Notes under the pieces: model-generated
Database searches by the model: none
What the model was told of the DNA's origin: nothing
What the model saw: only the letters and a program-made list of their open reading frames with translations
Shown here: one piece after another, positions 56,988 to 64,000 of the stretch
How the letters are laid out: the number at the start of each line of letters is the position of its first letter
Position numbering within the stretch: position 1 is the first letter of the stretch
Position numbers and translations under genes: made by a program
NCBI GenBank assembly: GCA_005518205.2
Contig: RFFC02000003.1
Span: 1-64,000 of the forward strand
Direction: 5' to 3'
Length of the DNA: 64,000 bases
Source: Hormoscilla sp. GUM202
GTDB lineage: Bacteria; Cyanobacteriota; Cyanobacteriia; Cyanobacteriales; Desertifilaceae

Positions 56988-58190
56988 CTATCCCTTCATT
57001 TTCTCCGACCACACCCGAGTTGGCAATCCCCAAACGTAGATAAATCCTTCCGCTGCTTTGTGATCGAACCGATCTTCTTCTCCATAGGTCGCCAGATCGG
57101 AACTGTAAAGGGAATTCTCTGACTGGCGTCCCACAATGGTTGCTGTTCCCTTAAACAATTTTACCCGCACGGTCCCCGTGACTCGTTCCTGGGTTTGTTG
57201 AATAAAGGCATCTATTGCTGCTTTCAGGGGACTGTACCAAAGTCCGTTATACACCAGTTTGCTGTAGGTTTCTTCGATACCCCGCTTGTATTGCGTGACA
57301 TCTGCGGTTAAGGTTAAACTTTCTAAATCCCAGTGCGCTTGAATTAATACTAATAACCCCGGGACTTCGTAAATTTCCCGCGATTTTATCCCGACTAAGC
57401 GGTTCTCGATCATGTCGATGCGCCCGAAACCGTGATTCCCGACGATTTCGTTCAGTTTGCTCACTAAGGCCACGGGGGCCAGGGTTTCACTGTTAATTGT
57501 GGTGGGAATGCCCTTGACGAACCCAATTTCTACATATTCTGGAGTATCGGGGGTGTCCCCGATCGCCTTTGTCATCAGATAAATTTCCTCTGGCGGTTCC
57601 GTCATGGGATCTTCCAATGGACCTGCTTCAATGCTCCGCCCTAATAAGTTGCGATCGATACTGTAGGGATATTTCTTGGTGACAGGTGCGGGAATGCCGA
57701 AGCGTTCGCCATATTCGATCGTTTGTTCGCGGGAAAATCCCCATTCCCGGGCGGGGGCCAGGATTTTCAACTGGGGGTTGAGGGCGGTGGTGGAAACATC
57801 GAAGCGCACCTGATCGTTACCTTTACCAGTACAACCGTGGGCGATCGCATCTGCGCCATATTTTGCCGCTGCTTCTACCAACAGCTTAGCAATCAGGGGA
57901 CGGGCGAGAGAGGTGGAGAGGGGATAGCGATTTTCATAGAGGGCATTGGCCTGAATTGCGGGAAAGGCGTAATCCGTGATAAACTCCTCTTTGGCATCAA
58001 CAACGAGAGATTCGCTAGCACCTGCTTTGAGGGCTTTTTCTTGAATTGGTCCTAATTCATCACCCTGTCCCAAATCTGCGGCCAGGGTAATTACTTCTTT
58101 GACGCCCCACTCCTGCTTGAGATAGGGGATGCAGACGGAGGTATCGACTCCGCCAGAATAGGCGAGTACCACCTTAGTAGCGCGACCCAT
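56988..58190 (-). CDS. argG: Argininosuccinate synthase
   Basis: ArgG condenses citrulline and aspartate with ATP to argininosuccinate in arginine synthesis. The 400-residue protein has the ATP-binding P-loop [18 protein letters not shown] (residues about 7-24), [14 protein letters not shown] (about 117-130), the aspartate/citrulline-binding [17 protein letters not shown] segment and the C-terminal helix. Length is standard. A 119-bp MITE lies 28 bp upstream of the start and might affect its promoter. Confidence 0.98.
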   Translation of the reverse strand: MGRATKVVLAYSGGVDTSVCIPYLKQEWGVKEVITLAADLGQGDELGPIQEKALKAGASESLVVDAKEEFITDYAFPAIQANALYENRYPLSTSLARPLIAKLLVEAAAKYGADAIAHGCTGKGNDQVRFDVSTTALNPQLKILAPAREWGFSREQTIEYGERFGIPAPVTKKYPYSIDRNLLGRSIEAGPLEDPMTEPPEEIYLMTKAIGDTPDTPEYVEIGFVKGIPTTINSETLAPVALVSKLNEIVGNHGFGRIDMIENRLVGIKSREIYEVPGLLVLIQAHWDLESLTLTADVTQYKRGIEETYSKLVYNGLWYSPLKAAIDAFIQQTQERVTGTVRVKLFKGTATIVGRQSENSLYSSDLATYGEEDRFDHKAAEGFIYVWGLPTRVWSEKMKG

Positions 58191-58218
58191 AGACGATCAT
58201 TCTCAAAAACGACTAATC

Positions 58219-58337
58219 GGGTGCATCTCATATTTGCTGAGCCGCCCGAACCCTAAAGGGCCCGGCTACACGAACAAAGCCCACGCTCCAGGCCCCTTCC
58301 TCGCGCAGGGGCTAGATTACAAAAGTGAGATGCACCC
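58219..58337. mobile_element. 119-bp MITE with 12-bp inverted repeats and 9-bp target duplication
   Basis: The ends GGGTGCATCTCA (58219-58230) and TGAGATGCACCC (58326-58337) are exact complements. CGACTAATC stands on both sides (58210-58218 and 58338-58346). The inside holds a GGGCCCGGCTACACGAACAAAG block that recurs in other copies of the family. Ends and duplication length agree with the ISKra4-like element at 31366-32952 (GGGTGCATCCCA, 9 bp). Confidence 0.95.
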
Positions 58338-58507
58338 CGACTAATCCGCTATTGTATCTGGTCGCGAGCAAATAACTATATCCCTGGGAACATTTTTTCC
58401 GGGTTAGACCCGAAATGCTTACGGGGAAAGGCTTACAGGATTTCTTTGGGGGCGATCGCCCCTGGGCGGTCTAAAATATTGGTAATTTTGCCAATTGTTT
58501 GATTGTT

Positions 58508-59446
58508 GTGTTTTTTAGCGTTGTCATTCCTACGTATAATCGCTTGCCGATTCTGTCCAAGGGCCTGAAAGCCTTAGAACGGCAGCAATTTACTCATGCT
58601 GCTGTTACTGGTTATGAAGTTGTGGTGGTCGATGATGGTTCGACAGATGAAACCTTGGCCTGGTTAGAGTCCCGTGCAACTGACTTCCCCCACGCGCGAT
58701 CGCTCTGTCAGGGGCACCAAGGACCAGCAGCGGCCCGCAATCTGGGTGTAGAATCGGCCAAAGGGGATACGATCGTCTTTATTGATAGCGATCTAGTGGT
58801 TACGGAAACTTTCCTGCAATCCCATGCTGATGCACTGCTGCGGGGACGAGAGAAATTAGGAAGCGATCGCCTGTTTACCTACGGTCGGGTGGTGAACACC
58901 TGCAACTTCGAGGATCCTACATCGGAACGATACAAGATTACTGATTTTTCTGCTGCCTATTTTGCTACGGGAAATGTAGCTATTGCACGCAAATGGTTAT
59001 TAGAAGCAGGGTTATTCGACCCCAGGTTTCAACTTTATGGCTGGGAAGACTTAGAACTGGGGGTGAGACTGAAGCAAATGGGATTAAAACTGATCGAATG
59101 TCCCGCTGCGGTAGGCTATCACTGGCATCCTCCCTTCGCCCTCGACCAAATTCCGGGGATGATCGATCGGGAAATCCAACGGGGACGGATGGGGGTTTTG
59201 TTCTATCAAAAACATCCTACCTGGGAAGTCAGAATGATGATTCAAATGACCTGGTTGCATCTGTTCCTCTGGGGTATGCTATCCTTGGGTGGGAGGCTGA
59301 ACGAACGGACGATCGCCCCCGGGTTGCAATGGGCGATCGATCGGGGGAAATCCCAGTTAGCCTTGGAAGTGGCGAGAATATTTCTGAATTGGTATAATGT
59401 CAAGGCAGTCTATGCAGCCTATAATGAAATAAAGTCGTCAAGGTAA
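58508..59446 (+). CDS. Family 2 glycosyltransferase
   Basis: The product of about 312 residues starts FFSVVIPTYNRLPILSKGLKALERQ, with the nucleotide-sugar-binding start of GT2, followed by VVVVDDGSTDETL, the acidic metal site VFIDSDLVV (about 92-100) and GWEDLELGVRLKQMG with the probable catalytic ED pair, and a C-terminal helix. It is soluble or membrane-associated and transfers a sugar in surface polysaccharide or lipid glycosylation; the acceptor is unknown. The start codon is uncertain (TTG at 58499 or GTG at 58508). Confidence 0.9.
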   Translation: MFFSVVIPTYNRLPILSKGLKALERQQFTHAAVTGYEVVVVDDGSTDETLAWLESRATDFPHARSLCQGHQGPAAARNLGVESAKGDTIVFIDSDLVVTETFLQSHADALLRGREKLGSDRLFTYGRVVNTCNFEDPTSERYKITDFSAAYFATGNVAIARKWLLEAGLFDPRFQLYGWEDLELGVRLKQMGLKLIECPAAVGYHWHPPFALDQIPGMIDREIQRGRMGVLFYQKHPTWEVRMMIQMTWLHLFLWGMLSLGGRLNERTIAPGLQWAIDRGKSQLALEVARIFLNWYNVKAVYAAYNEIKSSR

Positions 59447-59463
59447 AGATTCGGGAGGTTATG

Positions 59464-60027
59464 ATGTCAGTAGCATTACTCAAGCGGTTGTTGTTTACGG
59501 TAGAAGATTACCATAAAATGATTGCCAGTGGAGTCTTGAAAAAGTACGATCGAGTAGAACTTATCCGAGGAGAAATTGTCGAAATGTCACCTATTGGTCC
59601 AGTCCATGCTGAGTATGTCGATCGTCTTACTGAATTGTTTATATTGCGTCTAACAGGAAGAGTAAGGGTTAGAGTCCAAAATCCTGTAGAATTAGACGAC
59701 ACATCCGAACCACAACCAGATATAGCATTGCTGCGACGACGCCCAAATTTTTACATAGCAGGACATCCTCGGCCAGAGGATGTCTTTTTGTTAGTAGAAG
59801 TAGCAGACTCGACTGTTAGAAAAGACCGGGAGGTGAAAGTTCCACTCTATGCTGAAGATAACATTTCTGAAGTCTGGCTGGTGGATATCAACGAACAATG
59901 TCTGGAAGTTTATCGCGAACCTTCTGTTAACGGATACCAGAATGTGCAGAAGCTAGAGTCTGGGGACAGCGTGACTATTCAAGCTTTTCCGGATGTGATG
60001 TTTGCTGTTGATGAAATATTGGGTTGA
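59464..60027 (+). CDS. Uma2 family endonuclease
   Basis: The 187-residue protein shows LFTVEDYHKMIASGVLKKYDRVELIRGEIV (ends given), the family's start, EPQPDIALLRRR (about 81-92), VFLLVEVADSTVRKDREVK (about 104-122) and an AEDNISEVWLVDI segment. The presumed catalytic Asp, Glu and Lys are present. I chose the second of two adjacent ATGs (59464) for its distance to GGGAGG. The last 74 bases of the gene are repeated 165 bp downstream. Confidence 0.92.
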   Translation: MSVALLKRLLFTVEDYHKMIASGVLKKYDRVELIRGEIVEMSPIGPVHAEYVDRLTELFILRLTGRVRVRVQNPVELDDTSEPQPDIALLRRRPNFYIAGHPRPEDVFLLVEVADSTVRKDREVKVPLYAEDNISEVWLVDINEQCLEVYREPSVNGYQNVQKLESGDSVTIQAFPDVMFAVDEILG

Positions 60028-60190
60028 GAGAATTTTCTCGCTTCGTTGTTAGCCCGCCGGGGTTGCAAACCCCCGGCTAATAGCTAAAGTCGGTTAAAAC
60101 CGACTAAGAGATTTTTGCTAGAGTCTGGGGACAGCGTGACTATTCAAGCTTTTCCGGATGTGATGTTTGCTGTTGATGAAATCTTGGGTT
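59952..60190. repeat. Duplicated gene 3' end flanking an R1 hairpin
   Basis: Bases 59952-60025 (end of the Uma2 gene) recur at 60117-60190 with one mismatch. Between them stands an R1 double hairpin (about 60049-60107). The copy has a functional-looking stop but no start. Local duplication around a repeat is the simplest reading. Confidence 0.9.
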
Positions 60191-60238
60191 ATTAGCTATT
60201 TCAACAGCACAAAACCGCAAAACTATAATCCATTATTG

Positions 60239-60381
60239 GCTTACAACTATTGCTGGCTTACAATAAACTATTGCTGGCTGACAACGAACTATTACTGGCT
60301 TACAATAAGCTATTGATGGCTTACAATAAGCTATTGATGGCTTACAATAAGCTATTGATGGCTTACAATAAGCTATTGTAA
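60239..60381. repeat. 21-bp tandem repeat, family R5
   Basis: About seven units of the type TTACAATAAGCTATTGATGGC; the last four are identical. The unit ACAACGAACTATTACTGG in the same rank as in the array at 18456-18618 shows common descent. The first unit has lost four bases. Confidence 0.9.
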
Positions 60382-60460
60382 ACGGGTGTGTAGGGGCAGT
60401 TGTTGCACTCCGATTCCCCCCAAACCCCGGAGACGCCCACGCTGACAGGCGAGACAAGTC

Positions 60461-61831
60461 CTACGCGACCAATTCTTCTATCCGTTCTGCAGATGTGGGC
60501 AAAGCAGAGGTTAACACTTCATTACCAGATTCCGTGACCAAGACATCATCTTCAATTCTAATTCCCCGGACATCAGCAAACTTTGCTAGCCGATCCCAAT
60601 TTACCACTTCCTGATATTTTGCCCGGTTATCGGCATCCTGCAAAATAGCGGGTACTTGATAAAATCCTGGCTCTATTGTCACTAGCATACCTGGTTTTAA
60701 CGGGCGATCGAGGCGCAGGAAGCCCAAACCAAAGCGATCGCTTCTTTGGCGACCTTCAGCATAGCCGGCCAAATCTCCCAAATCTTCCATATCGTGGACA
60801 TCCAGCCCCAGAATATGACCGACTCCGTGGGGGAAGAACAGGGCGTGGGCATCCATTTCTACCAAGTCTTCCGGCTGACCTTTTAAGATGCCTAAATCTA
60901 CTAAACCAAAGGCAATTACTGAGGCTGCTAGTAAATGAATATCCCGATACTCGACATCGGGGCGGACCTCGGCAATACAAGCATCATGGGCTGTCAAAAC
61001 CAGATCGTATAAGTCCCGCTGGGTGGGGGAAAACTTGCCCTTCACGGGCCAGGTGCGGGTTACGTCGGAGGCCCAACCATTGGCGGTTTCGGCACCCGCA
61101 TCTACTAATAGTAAATCTTGCGGCTGTAGGGCATGGTGATACTTGAAGTTGTGCAAAACTTCCCCATGCACAGTGACGATACTGCCATAAGCAGGACTCA
61201 TATTGTGGGCAAGAAAAACAGCCTCGATCGCGCCCCGGACTTGGGCTTCCGACTCAGCCTGCATTGTGGCGACCATGCCCGCCTGATGGGCTTTGACAGT
61301 CACGGCAACCCCTTGCCGCAATTCGGACAAAGCCGCCCCATCGTGATACAATCGGAGAGAGACAATTGCCTTAGCTAAGGACAGGTCAATTCCTTGGGGG
61401 ACAGGGGTTACCGGACGGCTTAAAATCTGGGCTTGGGACTGACAAGTGGTAGCATCCTGTACGGCAATAGTTGCGGCACCCGAGCCATGGGATGCTAATT
61501 CTGTCATCGGATAGGCAGCATCGGCCCCGATTTTTGGGGCCATGTCTGACCTGGTTGGGATCTCATGCCAGAGGGTGTCAGCAGGGGTCGGGTCATCCAT
61601 AAACAGTTCTAACTTACCATTTTCTAGGCGAATGGCTGCATTTTCCAACTGCAACCCAGCAAAATAGAGAAAATGACTGCTAGCGCGGAAGGGGAAAAGA
61701 TTTGCGGGAAAATTGCGGGGACTCGGACTCCCTGACCAGAGGATAATGGGGAAATCAATCTGTTGGGCAAGTCGTTGCCGCCGCTGTTTGACGGTAGTGG
61801 CCAGAGAAGTAGGATTGCTGCTAAATTCCAT
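60461..61831 (-). CDS. pepP: Aminopeptidase P family (Xaa-Pro) metallopeptidase
   Basis: The enzyme removes the N-terminal residue from peptides with Pro in second place, using two metal ions. The product of about 456 residues has an N-terminal creatinase-like domain and the pita-bread catalytic domain with the metal ligands in LLVDAGAETANGWASDVTRTW (two Asp), HGVGHILGLDVHD (His), VTIEPGFYQ (Glu) and GIRIEDDVLVT (Glu). I start at the Met at 61831 (MEFSSNPTSLATTV); an upstream ATG at 61873 adds an unlikely extension. The stop codon lies within a dispersed repeat (GTCCTACGC). Confidence 0.94.
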   Translation of the reverse strand: MEFSSNPTSLATTVKQRRQRLAQQIDFPIILWSGSPSPRNFPANLFPFRASSHFLYFAGLQLENAAIRLENGKLELFMDDPTPADTLWHEIPTRSDMAPKIGADAAYPMTELASHGSGAATIAVQDATTCQSQAQILSRPVTPVPQGIDLSLAKAIVSLRLYHDGAALSELRQGVAVTVKAHQAGMVATMQAESEAQVRGAIEAVFLAHNMSPAYGSIVTVHGEVLHNFKYHHALQPQDLLLVDAGAETANGWASDVTRTWPVKGKFSPTQRDLYDLVLTAHDACIAEVRPDVEYRDIHLLAASVIAFGLVDLGILKGQPEDLVEMDAHALFFPHGVGHILGLDVHDMEDLGDLAGYAEGRQRSDRFGLGFLRLDRPLKPGMLVTIEPGFYQVPAILQDADNRAKYQEVVNWDRLAKFADVRGIRIEDDVLVTESGNEVLTSALPTSAERIEELVA

Positions 61832-61859
61832 AGCGATCGATGGTAAACTTATACTATTG

Positions 61860-61945
61860 TACGACACTCTCACCCTAAAGGGTGGGGCTACAGTTACAAA
61901 GCCCGCCTGCGCGGGCTATATGACTTGCATAGAGATACTATTTGC
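61860..61945. mobile_element. Degenerate copy of the GGGTGCATCTCA MITE family
   Basis: CCCTAAAGGGTGGGGCTAC and then AAAGCCCGCCTGCGCGGGCT match the interior of the elements at 58219 and 53628. The ends are worn (CATAGAGATA instead of TGAGATGCACCC). It lies between two divergent genes. Confidence 0.55.
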
Positions 61946-62072
61946 CATATTGTAGATGGAGCGGTATAATCGGGGAGAAAGAAAAAACGATGCCATACCC
62001 AGACACTACCGGCTGGGGCAGAAGCGGCGATCGTCGGATAGCATTATGAATGACAACAGATGCCAGAACAGA

Positions 62073-62372
62073 TCCGATAATTTACCTTTAGTGCTGCAAG
62101 AGAGTATGGCCTGTGGAACACCGATGGTTTCTTTCAAAATTGGTGGCGTTCCAGATCTGGTGCGTCCGGGCATAACAGGTTATTTAGCAGAACCGGAGAA
62201 TGTGCCGGATTTGTGTAATGGGATCGTGCAGCTACTGGAAGACAACAATCTGCGCGATCGCCTGAGCCAAAACTGTCGGGCGATCGCTCTTGAAGAATAT
62301 CCGCTCGAACTGCAAACAAAGCGATATATAGAACTATATCATCAAGTCTTAGAGGCTCTCCTGAGTTTTTGA
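62073..62372 (+). pseudogene. Family 4 glycosyltransferase, C-terminal fragment
   Basis: The frame reads SDNLPLVLQESMACGTPMVSF, KIGGVPDLVRPGITGYL and then a helical end, which is the nucleotide-sugar-binding C-terminal part of a GT4 glycosyltransferase (E-x7-E motif region). The first three quarters of the enzyme are missing; the sequence upstream (61956-62072) has no homologous character. An in-frame ATG exists, but the product would not be an enzyme. Confidence 0.82.
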
Positions 62373-62451
62373 GGACCCCAAAGGAGATCGGGTGAATATC
62401 GTCATGTCGGGAAAGTTCTTACCCTACAAAAAGTGGTAGGATAACCGTAGG

Positions 62452-62581
62452 TTGCTCGTTCCCAGTCTCTGGCTGGGAACGAACCTTGGGAGGCTCTGCC
62501 TCCAGTATAGGACAGCGGGCCCACCTGGAGGCAGCCGCCTCGAAAGCGGTGCGTTCCCAGGGGTCGCCAGGGAACGAGCAA
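62452..62581. repeat. Compound R2 element with inverted ends
   Basis: The block starts TTGCTCGTTCCC and ends GGGAACGAGCAA, exact complements. Inside are an R2 double hairpin (GTCTCTGGCTGGGAACG and GGAGGCTCTGCCTCC) and a second GGCAGCCGCCTCG-type hairpin. The arrangement is that of a composite hairpin element about 130 bp long. Confidence 0.75.
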
Positions 62582-62712
62582 TTTGTCGATCGCGTGTCAG
62601 ATGAAAACAAAATTAATATTCATTCCGTTAAGGGTGCGATCGCGGCATGATTGATTCCGTGGAAGTATTGAGGCCCGATCTGATCCCACAATAGTATAGG
62701 AGATTTTTGCTC

Positions 62713-63429
62713 GTGATTTACCAGGTAAAAGACAGCCCGCCGGAGAATACTCTAGGTTGGACAGAAAATCGGAAAACGCCTCGCCTGGAAAGTGGCGATC
62801 GCCTGTCACGTCCAGAATTTGAGCGTCGCTACGCAGCGATGCCCGAAAACAAAAAAGCCGAATTAATTGAAGGAGTAGTATACTTGGCATCACCATTACG
62901 CTTTGAGAGTCATGCTGAACCCCACGCATCGATTATTACCATGCTGGGAATTTATCAAATCAGTACCCCTGGAGTCAGGTTAGGAATTGAGCCGACGATC
63001 CAACTGGATCTAGACAACGAACCTCAGCCTGATGGAGTTTTGCTTTTGGACGAAAGGGTTGGAGGGCGATCGCGTTTGTTGGAGTCAGATTACATTGAGG
63101 GAGCACCGGAATTAGTGATAGAAATAGCAGCTAGCAGTGCCGCCAGGGACTTGCACGACAAGCAGCGGGCTTATCGGCGTAATGGCATCCAGGAGTATAT
63201 TGTTTGGCAGATTTTTGAGAACCAGCTAGACTGGTGGCAGCTAGTGGATGGAGAATATGTGGCCCTGGAACGAGACTCGGATGGTATAATCAAGAGTCAG
63301 GTATTTCCAGGATTGTGGTTGGATGTATTGGCATTGCTGGATGGAAACATGACTCAGGTAATGGCGGTATTGCAGCAAGGATTGAATTCTCCAGAACATG
63401 ATAATTTTGTGCGCCGCTTGTCCGAGTAA
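62713..63429 (+). CDS. Uma2 family endonuclease, long form
   Basis: The 238-residue product is longer at the start than the other Uma2 proteins here. It has DRLSRPEFERRYAAMPENKKAELIEGVVY (ends given), DNEPQPDGVLLLDER (about 96-110), APELVIEIAASSAARDLHDK (about 131-150) and an IQEYIVWQIFENQLDWW segment. The presumed catalytic Asp, Glu and Lys are in place. I start at GTG 62713 since AGGAG lies ten bases upstream and the reading VIYQVKDSPPENT fits the usual start; a TTG at 62707 is in frame. Confidence 0.9.
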   Translation: MIYQVKDSPPENTLGWTENRKTPRLESGDRLSRPEFERRYAAMPENKKAELIEGVVYLASPLRFESHAEPHASIITMLGIYQISTPGVRLGIEPTIQLDLDNEPQPDGVLLLDERVGGRSRLLESDYIEGAPELVIEIAASSAARDLHDKQRAYRRNGIQEYIVWQIFENQLDWWQLVDGEYVALERDSDGIIKSQVFPGLWLDVLALLDGNMTQVMAVLQQGLNSPEHDNFVRRLSE

Positions 63430-63436
63430 GAACGAT

Positions 63437-63472
63437 AAGAAACCCGGTAGGTCGTAAAAACCGGGTTTCTGG
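63437..63472. repeat. AAACCCGG hairpin, family R3
   Basis: AGAAACCCGGTAGG opposite AAAAACCGGGTTTCT. It stands eight bases after the Uma2 stop and could act as a terminator. Same family as the hairpins near 18936 and 52428. Confidence 0.75.
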
Positions 63473-63553
63473 GCTACCGATGCTGTCCTGTGGGAATGTG
63501 CAAGTATGGATGTCAACTAAAAGCAATTATACCAAGATTTGAGGAAGAGAGAT

Positions 63554-63922
63554 ATGACTGAAACTTGGATAATTTACAAAGCGGAAACGATGGACGATCC
63601 AGAATGGGAAAAGCGCCAACTGATGCCCTCTGGCTCTCTGACTGATATACTCTGGGAAAACTGGGATTATTCTGGGAAATTGCCAGCAGTGGGCGATCGC
63701 ATACGAGAATACTTACAAGATGAAGACACGGGAAAAGTTACCCACGCCCGGGATGGAGATTGGGTAGTAACGCAGATGCATCAGTTCAACTCCATTAATA
63801 CCGAGATGCGCATCGTCCTTTGTTATTGCCAGTTCCAAGCGATCGACCGCCAATGGGAACAGTTGCAGCGGGGCAAACCTGTAGATGAAATCCTATCTGC
63901 TGAAGTTGTAAAAGTTGGGTGA
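63554..63922 (+). CDS. Conserved small hypothetical protein (122 aa)
   Basis: The product starts MTETWIIYKAETMDDPEWEKRQLMP and contains GDRIREYLQDEDTGKVTHARDGDWVVTQMHQF (ends given) and a C-terminal WEQLQRGKPVDEIL. The middle is beta-rich and may form a small barrel. I do not recognise a function. I chose the ATG at 63554, preceded by GAGGAAGAGAG. A dead partial copy, with the same downstream flank, lies at 21577-21895. The window ends 78 bp later. Confidence 0.78.
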   Translation: MTETWIIYKAETMDDPEWEKRQLMPSGSLTDILWENWDYSGKLPAVGDRIREYLQDEDTGKVTHARDGDWVVTQMHQFNSINTEMRIVLCYCQFQAIDRQWEQLQRGKPVDEILSAEVVKVG

Positions 63923-64000
63923 ACCTGACATCTTGCACCATGGAAAATCAGCCCTAGGGCCCTGGAGTTTTTGTTTGCGATCGCCCCCAAATAAGTGCGA

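Overview
The window looks like a chromosomal segment of a filamentous cyanobacterium. The palindrome GCGATCGC (HIP1) is very frequent. A coiled-coil protein of the HmpF family, a PatA/PilG-type response regulator and a CheA-type kinase point to type IV pilus gliding motility, and XisH/XisI pairs, Uma2 nucleases and families of short hairpin repeats are typical of the group. I cannot name the genus; a gliding Oscillatoriales-type genome fits best.

Layout. 0-1.4 kb: relics of a TPR gene and a hybrid histidine kinase, the latter cut by a MITE-like inverted repeat. 1.4-16.3 kb: mostly intact housekeeping genes (hemC, glgA, a Uma2 nuclease, a DUF29 protein, ligA, an alpha-hydroxyacid oxidase, a glycerophosphodiesterase, a PspA-like coiled-coil protein, a GspC/PilP-like membrane protein, mnmG) with two tandem hairpin arrays just after ligA. 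16.3-24.4 kb: a decayed accessory zone with toxin-antitoxin remnants, two XisI loci, repeat rubble, gene relics, an aspartic protease gene and two broken paralogous genes. 24.4-26.5 kb: prolyl oligopeptidase. 26.7-38.5 kb: a chemosensory/pilus-motility locus that is heavily damaged. The CheA gene has a frameshift and an insertion sequence with a perfect 9-bp target duplication, the MCP gene has lost its 5' part, and hmpF has lost its 3' part through a deletion joining the two; only the PatA-like regulator is intact. 38.5-40.3 kb: a dead IS607-type element. 40.4-45 kb: tilS, two more XisH/XisI pairs, a Uma2 nuclease and a papain-fold toxin/immunity-like pair. 45-52 kb: two large genes made of 42-residue TPRs (16 and 20 repeats) with relics around them, and a 21-bp minisatellite. 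52.5-64 kb: ccsB, a DUF3352 relic, a NYN/LOTUS-type protein, argG, a glycosyltransferase, two Uma2 nucleases, a prolidase-type peptidase and a small conserved protein, separated by repeats and MITEs.

Two themes run through the window. First, a non-autonomous 119-bp element at 58.2 kb has the same terminal repeats and the same 9-bp target duplication length as the ISKra4-like insertion sequence in cheA, so the two probably form a mobile pair. Second, in toxin-like or nuclease-like pairs the toxic or catalytic partner is usually broken while its partner survives: XisH is damaged in all four XisHI loci while XisI is intact in three, a GNAT toxin is cut to about a dozen codons behind an intact DUF1778 antitoxin, and a UPF0175 antitoxin stands alone. 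The combined picture is a genome rich in small mobile repeats whose accessory and motility genes are eroding around a well-kept core.
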